Part shown: positions 42,802 through 51,693 of the stretch, piece after piece
Position numbering within the stretch: position 1 is the stretch's first letter
Layout: every line of letters begins with the position of its first letter
Source: Streptomyces venezuelae ATCC 10712
GTDB lineage: Bacteria > Actinomycetota > Actinomycetes > Streptomycetales > Streptomycetaceae
Assembly: GCF_008639165.1 (NCBI RefSeq)
Contig: NZ_CP029197.1
Coordinates: 3,720,001 to 3,784,000, forward strand
Length of the DNA: 64,000 nt
Direction of reading: 5' to 3'
Notes under the pieces: generated by a model
What the model was told of the DNA's origin: nothing
Seen by the model: the letters and a program-made list of their open reading frames with translations, nothing else
Database searches by the model: none
Made by a program: the position numbers and the translations under genes

Positions 42802-44043
42802 GTGCGTGTGGTGTTGTCGACGTATGGGGCGCGCGGGAGCGTCGAGCCGATGGTGGGGCTCGCCGTGCGGCTGCGGGAACTCGGGGCGGAGGTACGGGTG
42901 TGCGCGCCGCCCGACGAGGAGTTCACGGAGCTGCTCTACGGTATCGGTGTGCCTCCGGTACCGGTCGGCGCGCCGGTGCGCCCGCTGGTGACCACGGTGG
43001 TGCCGGGGTCGACGGAGGGCTTGGCGAAGCGCGTGTCCGATCTGATCGCCGCGCAGTTCGGCGCCGTCGCCGCGGCGGCCGAGGGCTGTGACGCGCTGGT
43101 GGCGACCGGGCCGCTGCCGGTCACGGCCGGCGCCCGGTCGGTGGCCGAGAAGCTCGGCATCCGCTACGTACACGCCAGTCACACGCCGGTCAGCCTGCCC
43201 TCGCCGCACCAGCCGCCGCCCGGGCGGCGGGGCCGACCGCTGCCGCCGGAGGTTTCCGACAACCGGGAGCTGTGGGACATCGACGCCCGGAACGCGAACG
43301 AGATGTTCGGCGAGGTGCTCAATGCCCACCGGGCGGGGATCGGCCTGCCACCTGTGGACAACGTCCGCGACTACGCCTTCACCGACAGCCCGTGGCTGGC
43401 CACGGACCCCGTCCTGAGCCCGTGGCGGCCGACGGACCTCGGCGTGGTGCAGACCGGCGCGTGGCTGCGGCCGGACGAACGGCCGCTCCCGCCCGAACTG
43501 GTGGCTTTTCTCGACGCCGGCACCGCGCCGGTGTACGTGGGCTTCGGCAGCATGCCCCTCGGCGACGCGAAGGGCATCGCCCGGGCGGCCGTCGGGGCGA
43601 TCCGCGCGCAGGGCCGCCGCGTGGTCCTCTCCCGCGGCTGGGCCGAGTTGGGCCCGATCGACGACCGGGACGACTGCTTCGCCGTCGGCGAGGTCAACCA
43701 GCAGGCCCTGTTCGCCGAGGTGGCTGCCGTCGTGCACCACGGCAGCGCGGGCACCACGACCACCGCCGCCCGGGCCGGCGCGCCCCAGGTGGTGGTGCCC
43801 CAGGGGGCGGACCAGTCGTACTGGGCCGACAGGGTGGACGACCTGGGCATCGGCGCGGCACACGCCGGCCCGGTCGCGACCACCGCATCCCTCTCCGCAG
43901 CGCTCCAGGTGGCCCTGGCCCCCGGGACGCGCGCCCGGGCGACCGCCGTGGCCGGCACGGTCCGCGCCGACGGGGCGGTGGTGGCCGCGCGGATGCTGCT
44001 CGAAGCGACCCCCACCAGGGCCGAGGGCGCCGCGACGCGGTAG
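42802..44043 (+). CDS. GT1-family glycosyltransferase (MGT/GtfB-like)
   Basis: A 413-residue GT-B enzyme. The N-terminal acceptor domain begins MRVVLSTYGARGSVEPMVGL, with AVRLRELGAEVRVCAPPDEE. The C-terminal donor domain has VYVGFGSMPLG and the nucleotide-sugar signature VVHHGSAGTTTTAARAGAPQ with VVVPQGADQSYWADRV. This is the macrolide/glycopeptide glycosyltransferase class that decorates natural products or sterol-like lipids. No biosynthetic cluster is adjacent, so it may inactivate an antibiotic or act on an unknown aglycone. It converges with the DHFR-fold reductase gene. Confidence 0.9.
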   Translation: MRVVLSTYGARGSVEPMVGLAVRLRELGAEVRVCAPPDEEFTELLYGIGVPPVPVGAPVRPLVTTVVPGSTEGLAKRVSDLIAAQFGAVAAAAEGCDALVATGPLPVTAGARSVAEKLGIRYVHASHTPVSLPSPHQPPPGRRGRPLPPEVSDNRELWDIDARNANEMFGEVLNAHRAGIGLPPVDNVRDYAFTDSPWLATDPVLSPWRPTDLGVVQTGAWLRPDERPLPPELVAFLDAGTAPVYVGFGSMPLGDAKGIARAAVGAIRAQGRRVVLSRGWAELGPIDDRDDCFAVGEVNQQALFAEVAAVVHHGSAGTTTTAARAGAPQVVVPQGADQSYWADRVDDLGIGAAHAGPVATTASLSAALQVALAPGTRARATAVAGTVRADGAVVAARMLLEATPTRAEGAATR

Positions 44044-44052
44044 CCCAGCGGA

Positions 44053-44595
44053 TCACGCCCGCTGTCGCCGTTCGACGGTGTAGCGCAGCTGGGCGAAGCC
44101 GCCGCCGGCGTCGGAGACCGAGTCCAGACGAAGAGGGATGTCGTGGGGCAGGTCGCCGAAGAGCCGGTGGCCCGCGCCGATGAGGACCGGGGCGACGCTG
44201 ATGATGAACCGGTCGACGCGACCGGCGCGGATGAAGCTCTGGATCAGGCGTCCGCCGTCGGGGTAGACGTGCTTGACCCCGCGCTCGTCGAGGTCGGCGA
44301 CGAGGCCGTCCAGGTCGCGGTAGACCGTGATGCGCGGGTCGGCGCCCTCGGGGAGGGTGGTGCTCAGGACGCCGACGTGGCGGTCGCCGTAGTGCCAGTT
44401 CTCCTCTCCGAAGCCGATGACCTTCTCGTACGTGTTGCGGCCCATGATCACCGCGTCGACCGACTCCAGGAACCCGAAGAAGCCCATGTCGCCCGCCTGC
44501 TCGCCGCGCGAGGTCAGCCAGTGGATGTCGTCGTCGGGGCGGGCGATGTAGCCGTCGAGGCTGGTGCCGATGAAGACGGTGGCGGTGAAGGTCAC
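44053..44595 (-). CDS. DHFR/RibD C-terminal-domain reductase family protein
   Basis: A 180-residue dihydrofolate-reductase-fold protein. It begins TFTATVFIGTSLDGYIARPD and has the RibD_C motifs VDAVIMGRNTYEKV, HVYPDGGRLIQSFIRAG and DRFIISVAPVLIGAGHRLF. Such stand-alone proteins are NADPH-dependent reductases of unknown substrate; they are generally not true DHFR. Stop-to-stop distance from the glycosyltransferase is 9 bp. Confidence 0.88.
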   Translation of the reverse strand: MTFTATVFIGTSLDGYIARPDDDIHWLTSRGEQAGDMGFFGFLESVDAVIMGRNTYEKVIGFGEENWHYGDRHVGVLSTTLPEGADPRITVYRDLDGLVADLDERGVKHVYPDGGRLIQSFIRAGRVDRFIISVAPVLIGAGHRLFGDLPHDIPLRLDSVSDAGGGFAQLRYTVERRQRA

Positions 44596-44697
44596 AGGGT
44601 CCCCCAGGGGGTGGTCGAGAGCGTCATGGAACAGGGCGGCGGGATCACCGTCGCCGGTGCCGGCCGAGCGCGGCAGGACCGGGAGGCGTACGGGGCG

Positions 44698-46008
44698 TCA
44701 GTCGGCGACGAGGGTGTTCTGGGCGGCGCCGATGCGCCAGGCGCCGTCCTCCTTCACCAGGAGGTAGCAGGGACGGCCCTCGGGCCGGACGGCGATCCGG
44801 GTGCCGTCGGGGCGGACCGGCTGCTGACGGACGTTCACCGCGGCCACGTCCGGCCGCAGGAACAGCACGCGCTCGACGTCGTACACGGCCGTGGACTCGG
44901 CCGACGCACCGGGCAGCACCTTCTGCGTGTACGCCGCGATCTCGTCGAAGCCCGACAGCCGCTTGCCGTGGCCGGTGGTCCACACCGGGTCCTGCCGGCG
45001 GAAGAGGCTCAGGAACCGGTCGACCAGCTCGTTCTGCCGGGCGTGCTCGACCTCGGCGACCAGACGGCGTATCGCGGCCACCTCGGCGTCGGCCTCCGGG
45101 CTGTCGGGGGCTCCGAACACCTCGACCGGCCGGTACGAACCCGACACCAGCTCCTCCACCGCGCCCGGCCGCTCCGGCCGCCAGCCGAGTACGGTACGGG
45201 CGGCGGCGCCGCTGACGCTCTGGTCGAGGGCCAGCGCGTCCGCGAAGAGCGGACCGAAGACCTCGGCGGCCTGCTCCACCGGCACCGCGAGCGGGACGGC
45301 GAGCACTCCGGCCGCTCGGCCCGCGGCGCGGGCGAGGTCACGGACCGGGACGGCCGCCTCGCCGACACCGTGCCAGACGGTGCCGGCCTCGGCCCGCGCG
45401 ACGGCGGCCACGAACAGCTCGGCCAGGTCGTCCACGTGGACGGTCGGCCAACGGACGCCCTCCTCGCCGTAGTACTCGGGCACTCCCCGCCCGCGGGCCC
45501 GGTCGACCAGGATGGCGGGGATGCCACCGCCACGCCCGTACACGATGCCGGGCCGGACGACGACCGCGCGTACGCCCTCGGCGACCTCGGCGAGCACCCG
45601 CTGCTCGATCCTCGGGCGGTAGCCGACGATGCCGATCGGGTCGGTCGGAGCCTCCTCGCCGACCTCCTGGGCGTCACCGGTGGCGCCGAGAACCCAGACG
45701 CCGCTGGTGTAGACGAAGGGGCGGCCGGTGCCGCGGAGCGGAGCGGCGAGCGCCTCGATGACGGCGGTGTCCACGTCCTCGTCGCCGCTCGGGGGCGCCA
45801 GGTGGATCACGGCCTCGATCTCCGGGGTCACCGCGTCGGCCAGCGAGGCCGGGTCGGCGGTGTCGCCGACCCGTTGGGCGTACCAGGTCCGGCCGGGCTG
45901 CGGCTCGGCGCCGCGGGTGAGGGCGACGACCTGGTGACCGGCGGCGGCGAGGTGCTCGGTGACGGCGGAGCCGATGTAGCCGGTGGCACCGGTGAGCAGA
46001 ACCTTCAT
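44698..46008 (-). CDS. NAD-dependent epimerase/dehydratase fused to a SnoaL-like domain
   Basis: A 436-residue fusion. Residues about 1-310 form an extended SDR (GATGYIGSAV for NAD(P) binding, VIHLAPPSGDEDVD, a Tyr-Gly region VYGRGGGIPAI, and VHVDDLAELFVAA). Residues about 325-436 form a SnoaL/SgcJ-EcaC-type domain (FLSLFRRQDPVWTTGHGKRL, YLLVKEDGAWRIGAAQNTLV). SgcJ/EcaC proteins normally stand alone at about 130 residues, so this fusion is unusual. The reading frame is continuous. It may act on a polyketide-like or redox-active small molecule; the substrate is unknown. Confidence 0.85.
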   Translation of the reverse strand: MKVLLTGATGYIGSAVTEHLAAAGHQVVALTRGAEPQPGRTWYAQRVGDTADPASLADAVTPEIEAVIHLAPPSGDEDVDTAVIEALAAPLRGTGRPFVYTSGVWVLGATGDAQEVGEEAPTDPIGIVGYRPRIEQRVLAEVAEGVRAVVVRPGIVYGRGGGIPAILVDRARGRGVPEYYGEEGVRWPTVHVDDLAELFVAAVARAEAGTVWHGVGEAAVPVRDLARAAGRAAGVLAVPLAVPVEQAAEVFGPLFADALALDQSVSGAAARTVLGWRPERPGAVEELVSGSYRPVEVFGAPDSPEADAEVAAIRRLVAEVEHARQNELVDRFLSLFRRQDPVWTTGHGKRLSGFDEIAAYTQKVLPGASAESTAVYDVERVLFLRPDVAAVNVRQQPVRPDGTRIAVRPEGRPCYLLVKEDGAWRIGAAQNTLVAD

Positions 46009-46091
46009 GAAAATTCCCCTCTTGAGGACGGAGATGTTCCGCCTCGTTCGATGGTCTGTGGAATGGGGCAGGGCTCAGGAGCGGGTGAGCG

Positions 46092-46763
46092 TCAGGGCGA
46101 CCGGGTGCCCCACCGGTCGAGCGCCGCGTAGGCGGGCTGCCATCTGTCCGTATACGTGCGGTGTACGGACTCCGGCAGGAGCTGCGTCAGTACGGCGGCC
46201 ACGGTCCGCTCGGCAGCGCCGTCCAGGAGCCATGGCAGGATCCGGGCCGCGTCCGGCTCGATCCGCTGGGCGTGGACGCGCCCGAAGTGGTTCCACTGCT
46301 CCTCGCCCAGGACGGTCTGAACCAACGGGAAGACGGTCTCCTCCTCGTGACGGAGATGTCCGCGGAGCCCGGTGACGAGCGAGCCGGTGAGCTCACTGAA
46401 CAGGTCGGGACCGACCTCGGGACCGACCTCGGGGCCGCCCGGTGCCTGGCCGGTCGCCCGGTCGATCGCCTCCAACAGGCGGGCGAGCACGGCGTGTTCG
46501 GCCTCGATCACCTCCAGCCGCGCCAGAGAGAAGGGGCGGCCGCGTAGAGCCTCACGCAGGGACGGCCACAGTGCGTCGTCCTCGGCGGCGTGGTGGGCGT
46601 GCAGAGCCCTCCGGAACAGCTTCCAGCCCGCGGTGCGCAGGACGTTCCGGGGGTCGGGGCCGGCGCGCGTGGTGACGCGGGCCAAGGAGTGCAACTCCCT
46701 TCGGAACGCGTTGTGCATCGCGTACGACACCGTCATGTCGAATCTGTCTGCCTTGGCCGTCAC
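46092..46763 (-). CDS. Hemerythrin-domain protein
   Basis: A 223-residue helical protein. The hemerythrin ligand pattern appears as HNAFRRELHSL, LHAHHAAEDDALWP, and RGHLRHEEETVFPLV, placing His and Glu residues for a di-iron or oxo-iron centre. Hemerythrin-like proteins bind oxygen, NO or iron, or sense redox state. The C-terminal half (RTYTDRWQPAYAALDRWG) has no recognised domain. It lies upstream of the epimerase fusion on the same strand with an 83-bp gap. Confidence 0.85.
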   Translation of the reverse strand: MTAKADRFDMTVSYAMHNAFRRELHSLARVTTRAGPDPRNVLRTAGWKLFRRALHAHHAAEDDALWPSLREALRGRPFSLARLEVIEAEHAVLARLLEAIDRATGQAPGGPEVGPEVGPDLFSELTGSLVTGLRGHLRHEEETVFPLVQTVLGEEQWNHFGRVHAQRIEPDAARILPWLLDGAAERTVAAVLTQLLPESVHRTYTDRWQPAYAALDRWGTRSP

Positions 46764-46942
46764 GTCTGCCCAGCTCCTGGATCAAGTCGCCGAGTGAGTG
46801 AGCGTCAGACAGCGGCCTCATGCCGGTTCCTCCAGCCCGCCCGGGTGCCTCAACCCTCGTCTGATGCCAGGTCCGGATCAACGCCGGTTTCGTGCGTTGA
46901 TCGATAACTCGACGGTTATCGGCGTACAGGAGCTGATAGGCG

Positions 46943-47830
46943 TCAGAACCGCAGGGCGCCGAGGTCGCGGACCGTGTCGGCGAGGACCGTGATCGGCTCG
47001 CACTCCGCCTCGGTACGCCAGACCAGAGCGAAGGACAACGGCGCCAGGTCCGTCACGGGTATCCAACGGATGTTCGGCATGCCCCAGTGCCGGGCGACAT
47101 GGCTGGGAAAGCTGTGGATGATCTCGCCCATGCCGACCTGATTGATCAGTTCCTCCGCGTTGGTCACGGGGCGCCCGCGCTCGATCCGCCGGCCCTCGAA
47201 GGTCTGGAAGGGCAGGTAGCTGTCCTCCCAGTACTCCGGCATGCCGGGGGCGACGGCGTGCCGGAAGTCGGCGAACATCTCCAGCCGCGCGGACGTTCGC
47301 CCGGCGAGCTCGTGGTCGGCGGCCACGGCGAGGATGCGGGGGTTGGTGCACAGGACCGGGCCGACGGTGAGGTCCGGCTCCTCCACGGGCAGCCAGGTGA
47401 CGAGCACGTCCACGTCACCGGCACGGAGCCGGCCGAACGGATCGACGTAATCCAGCTGGCGGACCTCCAGCTCCCACCGTGGAAGCCGCGCGCGGAAGGC
47501 CCTCCAGTAGGGGTGCAGGTCGACGACGTTGAACGGCATCATGCCGACGCGGAGCCTGCCGGTGACACCGCGGGCGGCCGACCGGGCGCGTTCCAGGGAC
47601 TCGTGCAGGCCCGCGTAGACCGGCTGCAGGTCGTCGCGCAGTTGGCGTCCGACGCCGGTGAGCCGCACGGTGCGGCTGGTGCGCTCGAACAGCGCGGCGC
47701 CGATGCGCCGTTCCTGCTTCCTGATGGCCTGGCTGACCCGCGCCTGGGAGACCAGGAGCCGCTGGGCCGTCCGGCCGAAGTGCAGCTCCTCGGCCAGAAC
47801 CAGAAAGATCTCGATGTCCCGCAGCTCCAT
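46943..47830 (-). CDS. LysR-family transcriptional regulator
   Basis: A 295-residue LysR regulator. The N-terminal HTH is LRDIEIFLVLAEELHFGRTA with QRLLVSQARVSQAIRKQERR. A helical linker leads to the two-lobe effector domain (about 90-295) starting TGRLRVGMMPFNVVDLHPYW. ATG at 47830 is chosen for its conserved position relative to the HTH; a GTG one codon earlier is equally possible. It is divergent from the histidine phosphatase gene and may regulate neighbours. The ligand is unknown. Confidence 0.92.
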   Translation of the reverse strand: MELRDIEIFLVLAEELHFGRTAQRLLVSQARVSQAIRKQERRIGAALFERTSRTVRLTGVGRQLRDDLQPVYAGLHESLERARSAARGVTGRLRVGMMPFNVVDLHPYWRAFRARLPRWELEVRQLDYVDPFGRLRAGDVDVLVTWLPVEEPDLTVGPVLCTNPRILAVAADHELAGRTSARLEMFADFRHAVAPGMPEYWEDSYLPFQTFEGRRIERGRPVTNAEELINQVGMGEIIHSFPSHVARHWGMPNIRWIPVTDLAPLSFALVWRTEAECEPITVLADTVRDLGALRF

Positions 47831-48075
47831 CACGCCCCCGTGTCCTCCTCGGCCGCCAACCCAGGGGCTGTCGAGCCGCCGAATTGTACGTTGATCGCAC
47901 TTTCGCGCGCAGGGGAAGCGGCTGAAGGACCCGGGAGGAGGACCCGGCGGGACATGGGCTTCGTGCCGCCCGGTCTTTCCGGGTGAATTCCCCCTGCGGG
48001 GCGCCACGTTCGGTGTCGTCGGTGCCGTTGACGGGGTGAGCGACCTGATGATGGTCGATTGCCCTGGGAGTGCAG

Positions 48076-48711
48076 ATGCGCCTGTTGCTGATCCGTCACG
48101 GCCAGACGGCCGCGAACCTGGGGGGCGCCCTCGATACGGCGGCCCCCGGGTCGCCCTTGACGGAGGTCGGGCACCGGCAGGCCGGCGCGCTGGTGGACGT
48201 TCTGCGGGAGGAGCCGATCGGGGCCGTGTTCGTCTCGCCGCTCACCCGGACCCGTCAGACCGCGGAGCCGTTGTCCTCGGCGCTCGGGCTGCGGCCGGCC
48301 GTGCGGGACGGCCTCCGGGAGCTGGAGGCGGGTGTCTGGGAGCTGAGCACGGCCGGGGACGACGTCAGCAGGTACGCGGCGGTCGCCTCGGCCTGGGCGT
48401 GCGGGCGTCCCGAGGTTCCGATGCCGGGGGCGTCCGACGGGAGGGAATTCCTCGGCCGCTTCGACGCGGTGATGGCCGAGGCGGCGGACTGCGGGGCCCG
48501 CGTCGCCGCGCTGGTGACCCACGGCACGGCGATCCGGATCTGGACCGCCGCGCGCACCGACAACATCTGCATCGGGTACGCCCTGGAGAACGAGGTGCCC
48601 AACACGGGCGTCGTCGTGGTGGAGGGCACGCCGGCGACCGGATGGCGCGTGCTGTCGTGGGCGGGGACCGAGGTCGGCGAACGGGCCGAGTCAGCCTTGC
48701 TCGTGGGGTGA
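48076..48711 (+). CDS. Histidine phosphatase superfamily (phosphoglycerate-mutase-like) protein
   Basis: A 211-residue enzyme. The RHG motif is LLLIRHGQTAANLGG, with VFVSPLTRTRQTAEPLSSAL (second Arg), the acid in LRELEAGVWELS, and the second His in VAALVTHGTAIRIW. ATG at 48076 follows GGGAG by five nucleotides. The last 21 bp overlap the end of the convergent acyltransferase gene. It probably removes phosphate from a small metabolite; broad substrate range is typical of the family. Confidence 0.9.
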   Translation: MRLLLIRHGQTAANLGGALDTAAPGSPLTEVGHRQAGALVDVLREEPIGAVFVSPLTRTRQTAEPLSSALGLRPAVRDGLRELEAGVWELSTAGDDVSRYAAVASAWACGRPEVPMPGASDGREFLGRFDAVMAEAADCGARVAALVTHGTAIRIWTAARTDNICIGYALENEVPNTGVVVVEGTPATGWRVLSWAGTEVGERAESALLVG

Positions 48712-49416
48712 GCGCCAGGCCGGGGACGCCTTGCGGGGGGCCGGCAGGTCGACGAACTCCTGCCCGGACAGTTCGGCGATGCGGTGCATGAGGTGGAGCG
48801 TGGTCTCCCGCAGGGCCGCGGTGGTCGGGAAACCGTCGGCGCGGCGCTCACCGGCTTCGACGGCGAGTGGTGGGCCGAAGCGGACCCGGACCGGGTGGGA
48901 TCGCAGCCCCGCGCTGCCGATGGGCTGCACCCGTTCGGTGCCGCTGATGCCGAAGGGGATGAGGGGGGCGCCGCTGATGAGGGCGAGGGCCGCAGCCCCT
49001 GGACGGCCTCGGTAGAGCCTGCCGTCCGGGGAGCGGGTGCCCTCGGGGTAGAGCGCGAGGAGGCCGCCGCTCTCCAGGACCCCGCGGCCCGTGTCCAGGA
49101 CGCCGCGTGCGGCCGCCGGCCCGCCGTACCGGTCGACCGGCAGAATGCCGAGACGGCGGTAGTAGTGCGCCATCAGTCGCCCTCTGGCGCCGGGGCGTGT
49201 GAAGTACTCCTCCTTGCCGAGGATGGCGACGCCGCGAGGAACGGTGGCGTAGAGGAAGTACGTGTCGCAGGCGGCGAGATGGTTGCCGGCCAGGATGACG
49301 GGGCCGGAGACCGGGATGTGCTCGACGCCCGTGACCGTCGTACGGCAGTGGGTGCGGGTGATCAACCGCATGGCGGCGCGCGCGGTGCGGTAACAGAGGT
49401 GCGGCGGTCGGTGCAT
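48691..49416 (-). CDS. Lysophospholipid acyltransferase family protein (PlsC-like)
   Basis: A 241-residue LPLAT. The HX4D motif is GNHLAACDTYFLY, block II is around LGKEEYFTRPG, and block III is LYPEGTRSPDGRLYRGRPGA. ATG at 49416 shares one base with the stop of the WS/DGAT-like gene (TGATG); longer starts would overlap that gene by 55 bp. PlsC-type enzymes acylate lysophosphatidate or related lipids. It is the last gene in an ACP, KAS III, WS/DGAT, LPLAT series. Confidence 0.88.
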   Translation of the reverse strand: MHRPPHLCYRTARAAMRLITRTHCRTTVTGVEHIPVSGPVILAGNHLAACDTYFLYATVPRGVAILGKEEYFTRPGARGRLMAHYYRRLGILPVDRYGGPAAARGVLDTGRGVLESGGLLALYPEGTRSPDGRLYRGRPGAAALALISGAPLIPFGISGTERVQPIGSAGLRSHPVRVRFGPPLAVEAGERRADGFPTTAALRETTLHLMHRIAELSGQEFVDLPAPRKASPAWRSPHEQG

Positions 49417-50651
49417 CACGTGGTGGGGGAGGGTACGGGCGGGGCCAGGACGTCGATGGCCCGGAGCCACAGGTCGGCCAGCTTCTCGGCGGCGGGCAGC
49501 GCGGTGTCCGCCGTGATGGAACAGACTGCCTCGTCACGCCAGAGCGTGAGCGCCGGCTGGTACGGGAACGGGGCCGGAAGGCAGTTCAGATTGATGAAAC
49601 GTCGGGCCCGGTGGCCGGCGAAGCCGATGTCCGCGGTGAAGCCCAGAACGGTGGTCTGCATGCCGGCCCGTGCGAACACCCGCCCGGAGAGCGCCCCGAC
49701 CTCGGCGACGCCGAGCCGTCCCATCGCCTTCCCCATGGCCCAGCGGGCCCCGGGATCCCGAAGCCACTTGGTGCGGCCGGCGAGGGTCCTGGCGCGTTCA
49801 CCGAGGTCGCGCTGCTCCCACGGGAGGTCGACCAAGGCCAGGGCGAAACGGTTTCCGGCGTACGGGGTCACGCCGCCCGCGTCCAGGGACACGGGCAGGA
49901 CGATGCCACGGGTCCGCCGGCCCTCCGCCGTCCAGCCCGTGGGGTCGGCCTCCTCGGCGACCCGGGACAGGGCGGCGATGTGCACGTCCAGGACCGAGCA
50001 TTCCAGCGATCGCGCAGCCGCACGGAGCCGGGTGACGGGCACGACCGCCGAAGTGAGCACACGCCGGTTGTCGGGCACGCCGGGCAGCAGAGGAAGCCGT
50101 GGTGCCCGCACCAGCAGACGGGTGGAGGCCGCCGCCGTGCGCAGGCGTCCGCTGACGCGCACGCCGAGAGCGGGGGTTTCCTTGTGGCGTTCCGGCGCCG
50201 ACGGGGGCGCGGTGGGTTCGGTGCGCGCGAACAGCAGGCGCATCAGCCGCATCTGGCTGACCCCGTCGTGGAGGGCGTGGTGGGAGCGGTAGCACAGGAG
50301 ATACCCGTCCCCGCCCTCACCGGGAACCAGCCACACCGCCCAGGGGCGTTGCGCGCACGCGGGCGCCGGGCTGTTGACCAACGCGTCATAAGCCCGTGCC
50401 CAGTCGCCGGAGCCGCAGCCCGGCACGGCGAGTTCACGTACGTGGGAGGCGAGGTGATCGCGGCAGCCCACCAGCGGCGGCAGCAAGGGAAGCCGCCGCT
50501 GTACGTGGTCGAGGACCGCGTCGATCCGCGGCGGCGCGCCCTCCATCTCCATGACCGCGCCGATGTGGAGGTAGTGGGCGGACTCCTCCATCCCGCGGAT
50601 CGTCTCGTCGAGCGCCGGATACGGGACGGCAGGAACGGCCGCACGCGTCAT
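49416..50651 (-). CDS. WS/DGAT-like acyltransferase
   Basis: A 411-residue protein of the wax-ester-synthase/diacylglycerol acyltransferase family, related to NRPS condensation domains. The catalytic HHxxxDG is SHHALHDGVSQMRLM, and the family segments PYAGNRFALALVDLPW and GFAGHRARRFINLNCLPAP are present. ATG at 50651 (MTRAAVPAVPYPALDETI) follows a GGAGGAG-rich stretch and is preferred over GTG 50678. The neighbouring ACP and KAS III suggest it uses an acyl-ACP or acyl-CoA and an alcohol or amine acceptor. Confidence 0.85.
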   Translation of the reverse strand: MTRAAVPAVPYPALDETIRGMEESAHYLHIGAVMEMEGAPPRIDAVLDHVQRRLPLLPPLVGCRDHLASHVRELAVPGCGSGDWARAYDALVNSPAPACAQRPWAVWLVPGEGGDGYLLCYRSHHALHDGVSQMRLMRLLFARTEPTAPPSAPERHKETPALGVRVSGRLRTAAASTRLLVRAPRLPLLPGVPDNRRVLTSAVVPVTRLRAAARSLECSVLDVHIAALSRVAEEADPTGWTAEGRRTRGIVLPVSLDAGGVTPYAGNRFALALVDLPWEQRDLGERARTLAGRTKWLRDPGARWAMGKAMGRLGVAEVGALSGRVFARAGMQTTVLGFTADIGFAGHRARRFINLNCLPAPFPYQPALTLWRDEAVCSITADTALPAAEKLADLWLRAIDVLAPPVPSPTT

Positions 50652-50670
50652 GTCCGCCCTCTCCTCCACC

Positions 50671-51693
50671 TCATTCACCCGTCGTCAGCTCGGGCCATAC
50701 GACGGTGGTGGCCCCCCAGGTCAGGCCGGCGCCGAACGCCGCGATCACCAGGCGCTGCCCCGCCGCGAGGGAACCGTCCCGGACCGAGTGGTCGAGGAGC
50801 AGCGGAACGGACGCCGCGGACGTGTTGGCGACGTGCTCGATGTTCGACAGCCAGCGGTCCCCCGGCACACCGAGGCTGGTCGACAGTGCCTGGGCGATGC
50901 GTGCGTTCGCCTGGTGGATCGCCACGCGGTCGACGAGAGGCAGGCTCCAGCCGCCCCTGTCGGTGGCCTCGCGGATCGCCCCCGCCATGCGCTCGACCGC
51001 GTGCCGGAACACCTGCCGCCCTTCCATGCGCAGGTAGGGACGCGGTTCCTCGGCCGTGTAGCCGTACTGCGTACGAGAACCGCCCAGCTCCGTACCCAGC
51101 AGACCCGCACCGGTTCCGTCGCTGCCCAGCACGAACGGCCCGAGGGCCCCGGGCTCGTCGGCATGCCCCGCCCGCACCACGACCGCGCCCGCACCGTCAC
51201 CGAAGATCGCGGCGGTGGTCCGGTCGTCAGGGTCGACGACGGCGGACATCGTCTCCGCCCCGATCACCAGAACCCGTTCCGCGGTTCCGGCGGCGATGTA
51301 ACCCGCGGCCACCGACAGGGCGAACACGAACCCGGAACACGCCGCGGAGAGATCGAACGCGACGACACCCGACAGCCCGAGGCGGGAGGCGATCTCGGGT
51401 GCGCACGACGGGATCAACCGGTCAGGCGTCGCCGTCGCCAGCAGAACGGCGTCCACCTGCCCGTGCCCCTGTGACTTCAGGGCCCGCGCCCCCGCCTCCA
51501 CGGCGAGGTCGATGGTCGCCTCCCCCGGCGCCACCCGGCGCCTGCTGAGTACCCCCGTGCGCTGGCGGATCCAGTCGTCCGTCAGCCCCAGCCGCTCCGC
51601 GATCTCGTCGTTGGACACCACGGTGGCCGGCTGCCATGCGCCCAGGCCGCACAGCACCGCCGCCGGTCCCCCGGCGTTCCGTGCGGCCGTCAC
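50671..51693 (-). CDS. 3-oxoacyl-ACP synthase III (KAS III / FabH-like)
   Basis: A 340-residue thiolase-fold condensing enzyme. The Cys nucleophile is in AFDLSAACSGFVFAL, His in VAIHQANARIAQAL, and Asn in IEHVANTSAASVPL. The N-terminal AVLCGLGAWQPATVVSNDEI is typical. GTG at 51693 overlaps the acyl carrier protein stop by 4 bp. KAS III primes fatty acid or polyketide chains from acyl-CoA and malonyl-ACP, or joins acyl groups. In this coupled unit it probably acts on the adjacent ACP rather than in primary fatty acid synthesis. Confidence 0.92.
   Translation of the reverse strand: MTAARNAGGPAAVLCGLGAWQPATVVSNDEIAERLGLTDDWIRQRTGVLSRRRVAPGEATIDLAVEAGARALKSQGHGQVDAVLLATATPDRLIPSCAPEIASRLGLSGVVAFDLSAACSGFVFALSVAAGYIAAGTAERVLVIGAETMSAVVDPDDRTTAAIFGDGAGAVVVRAGHADEPGALGPFVLGSDGTGAGLLGTELGGSRTQYGYTAEEPRPYLRMEGRQVFRHAVERMAGAIREATDRGGWSLPLVDRVAIHQANARIAQALSTSLGVPGDRWLSNIEHVANTSAASVPLLLDHSVRDGSLAAGQRLVIAAFGAGLTWGATTVVWPELTTGE

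Noticed and set aside
44053..44595. DHFR-fold protein considered as a trimethoprim-resistant dihydrofolate reductase
   Set aside because: The motifs are those of the RibD C-terminal reductase group, not folA-type DHFR.
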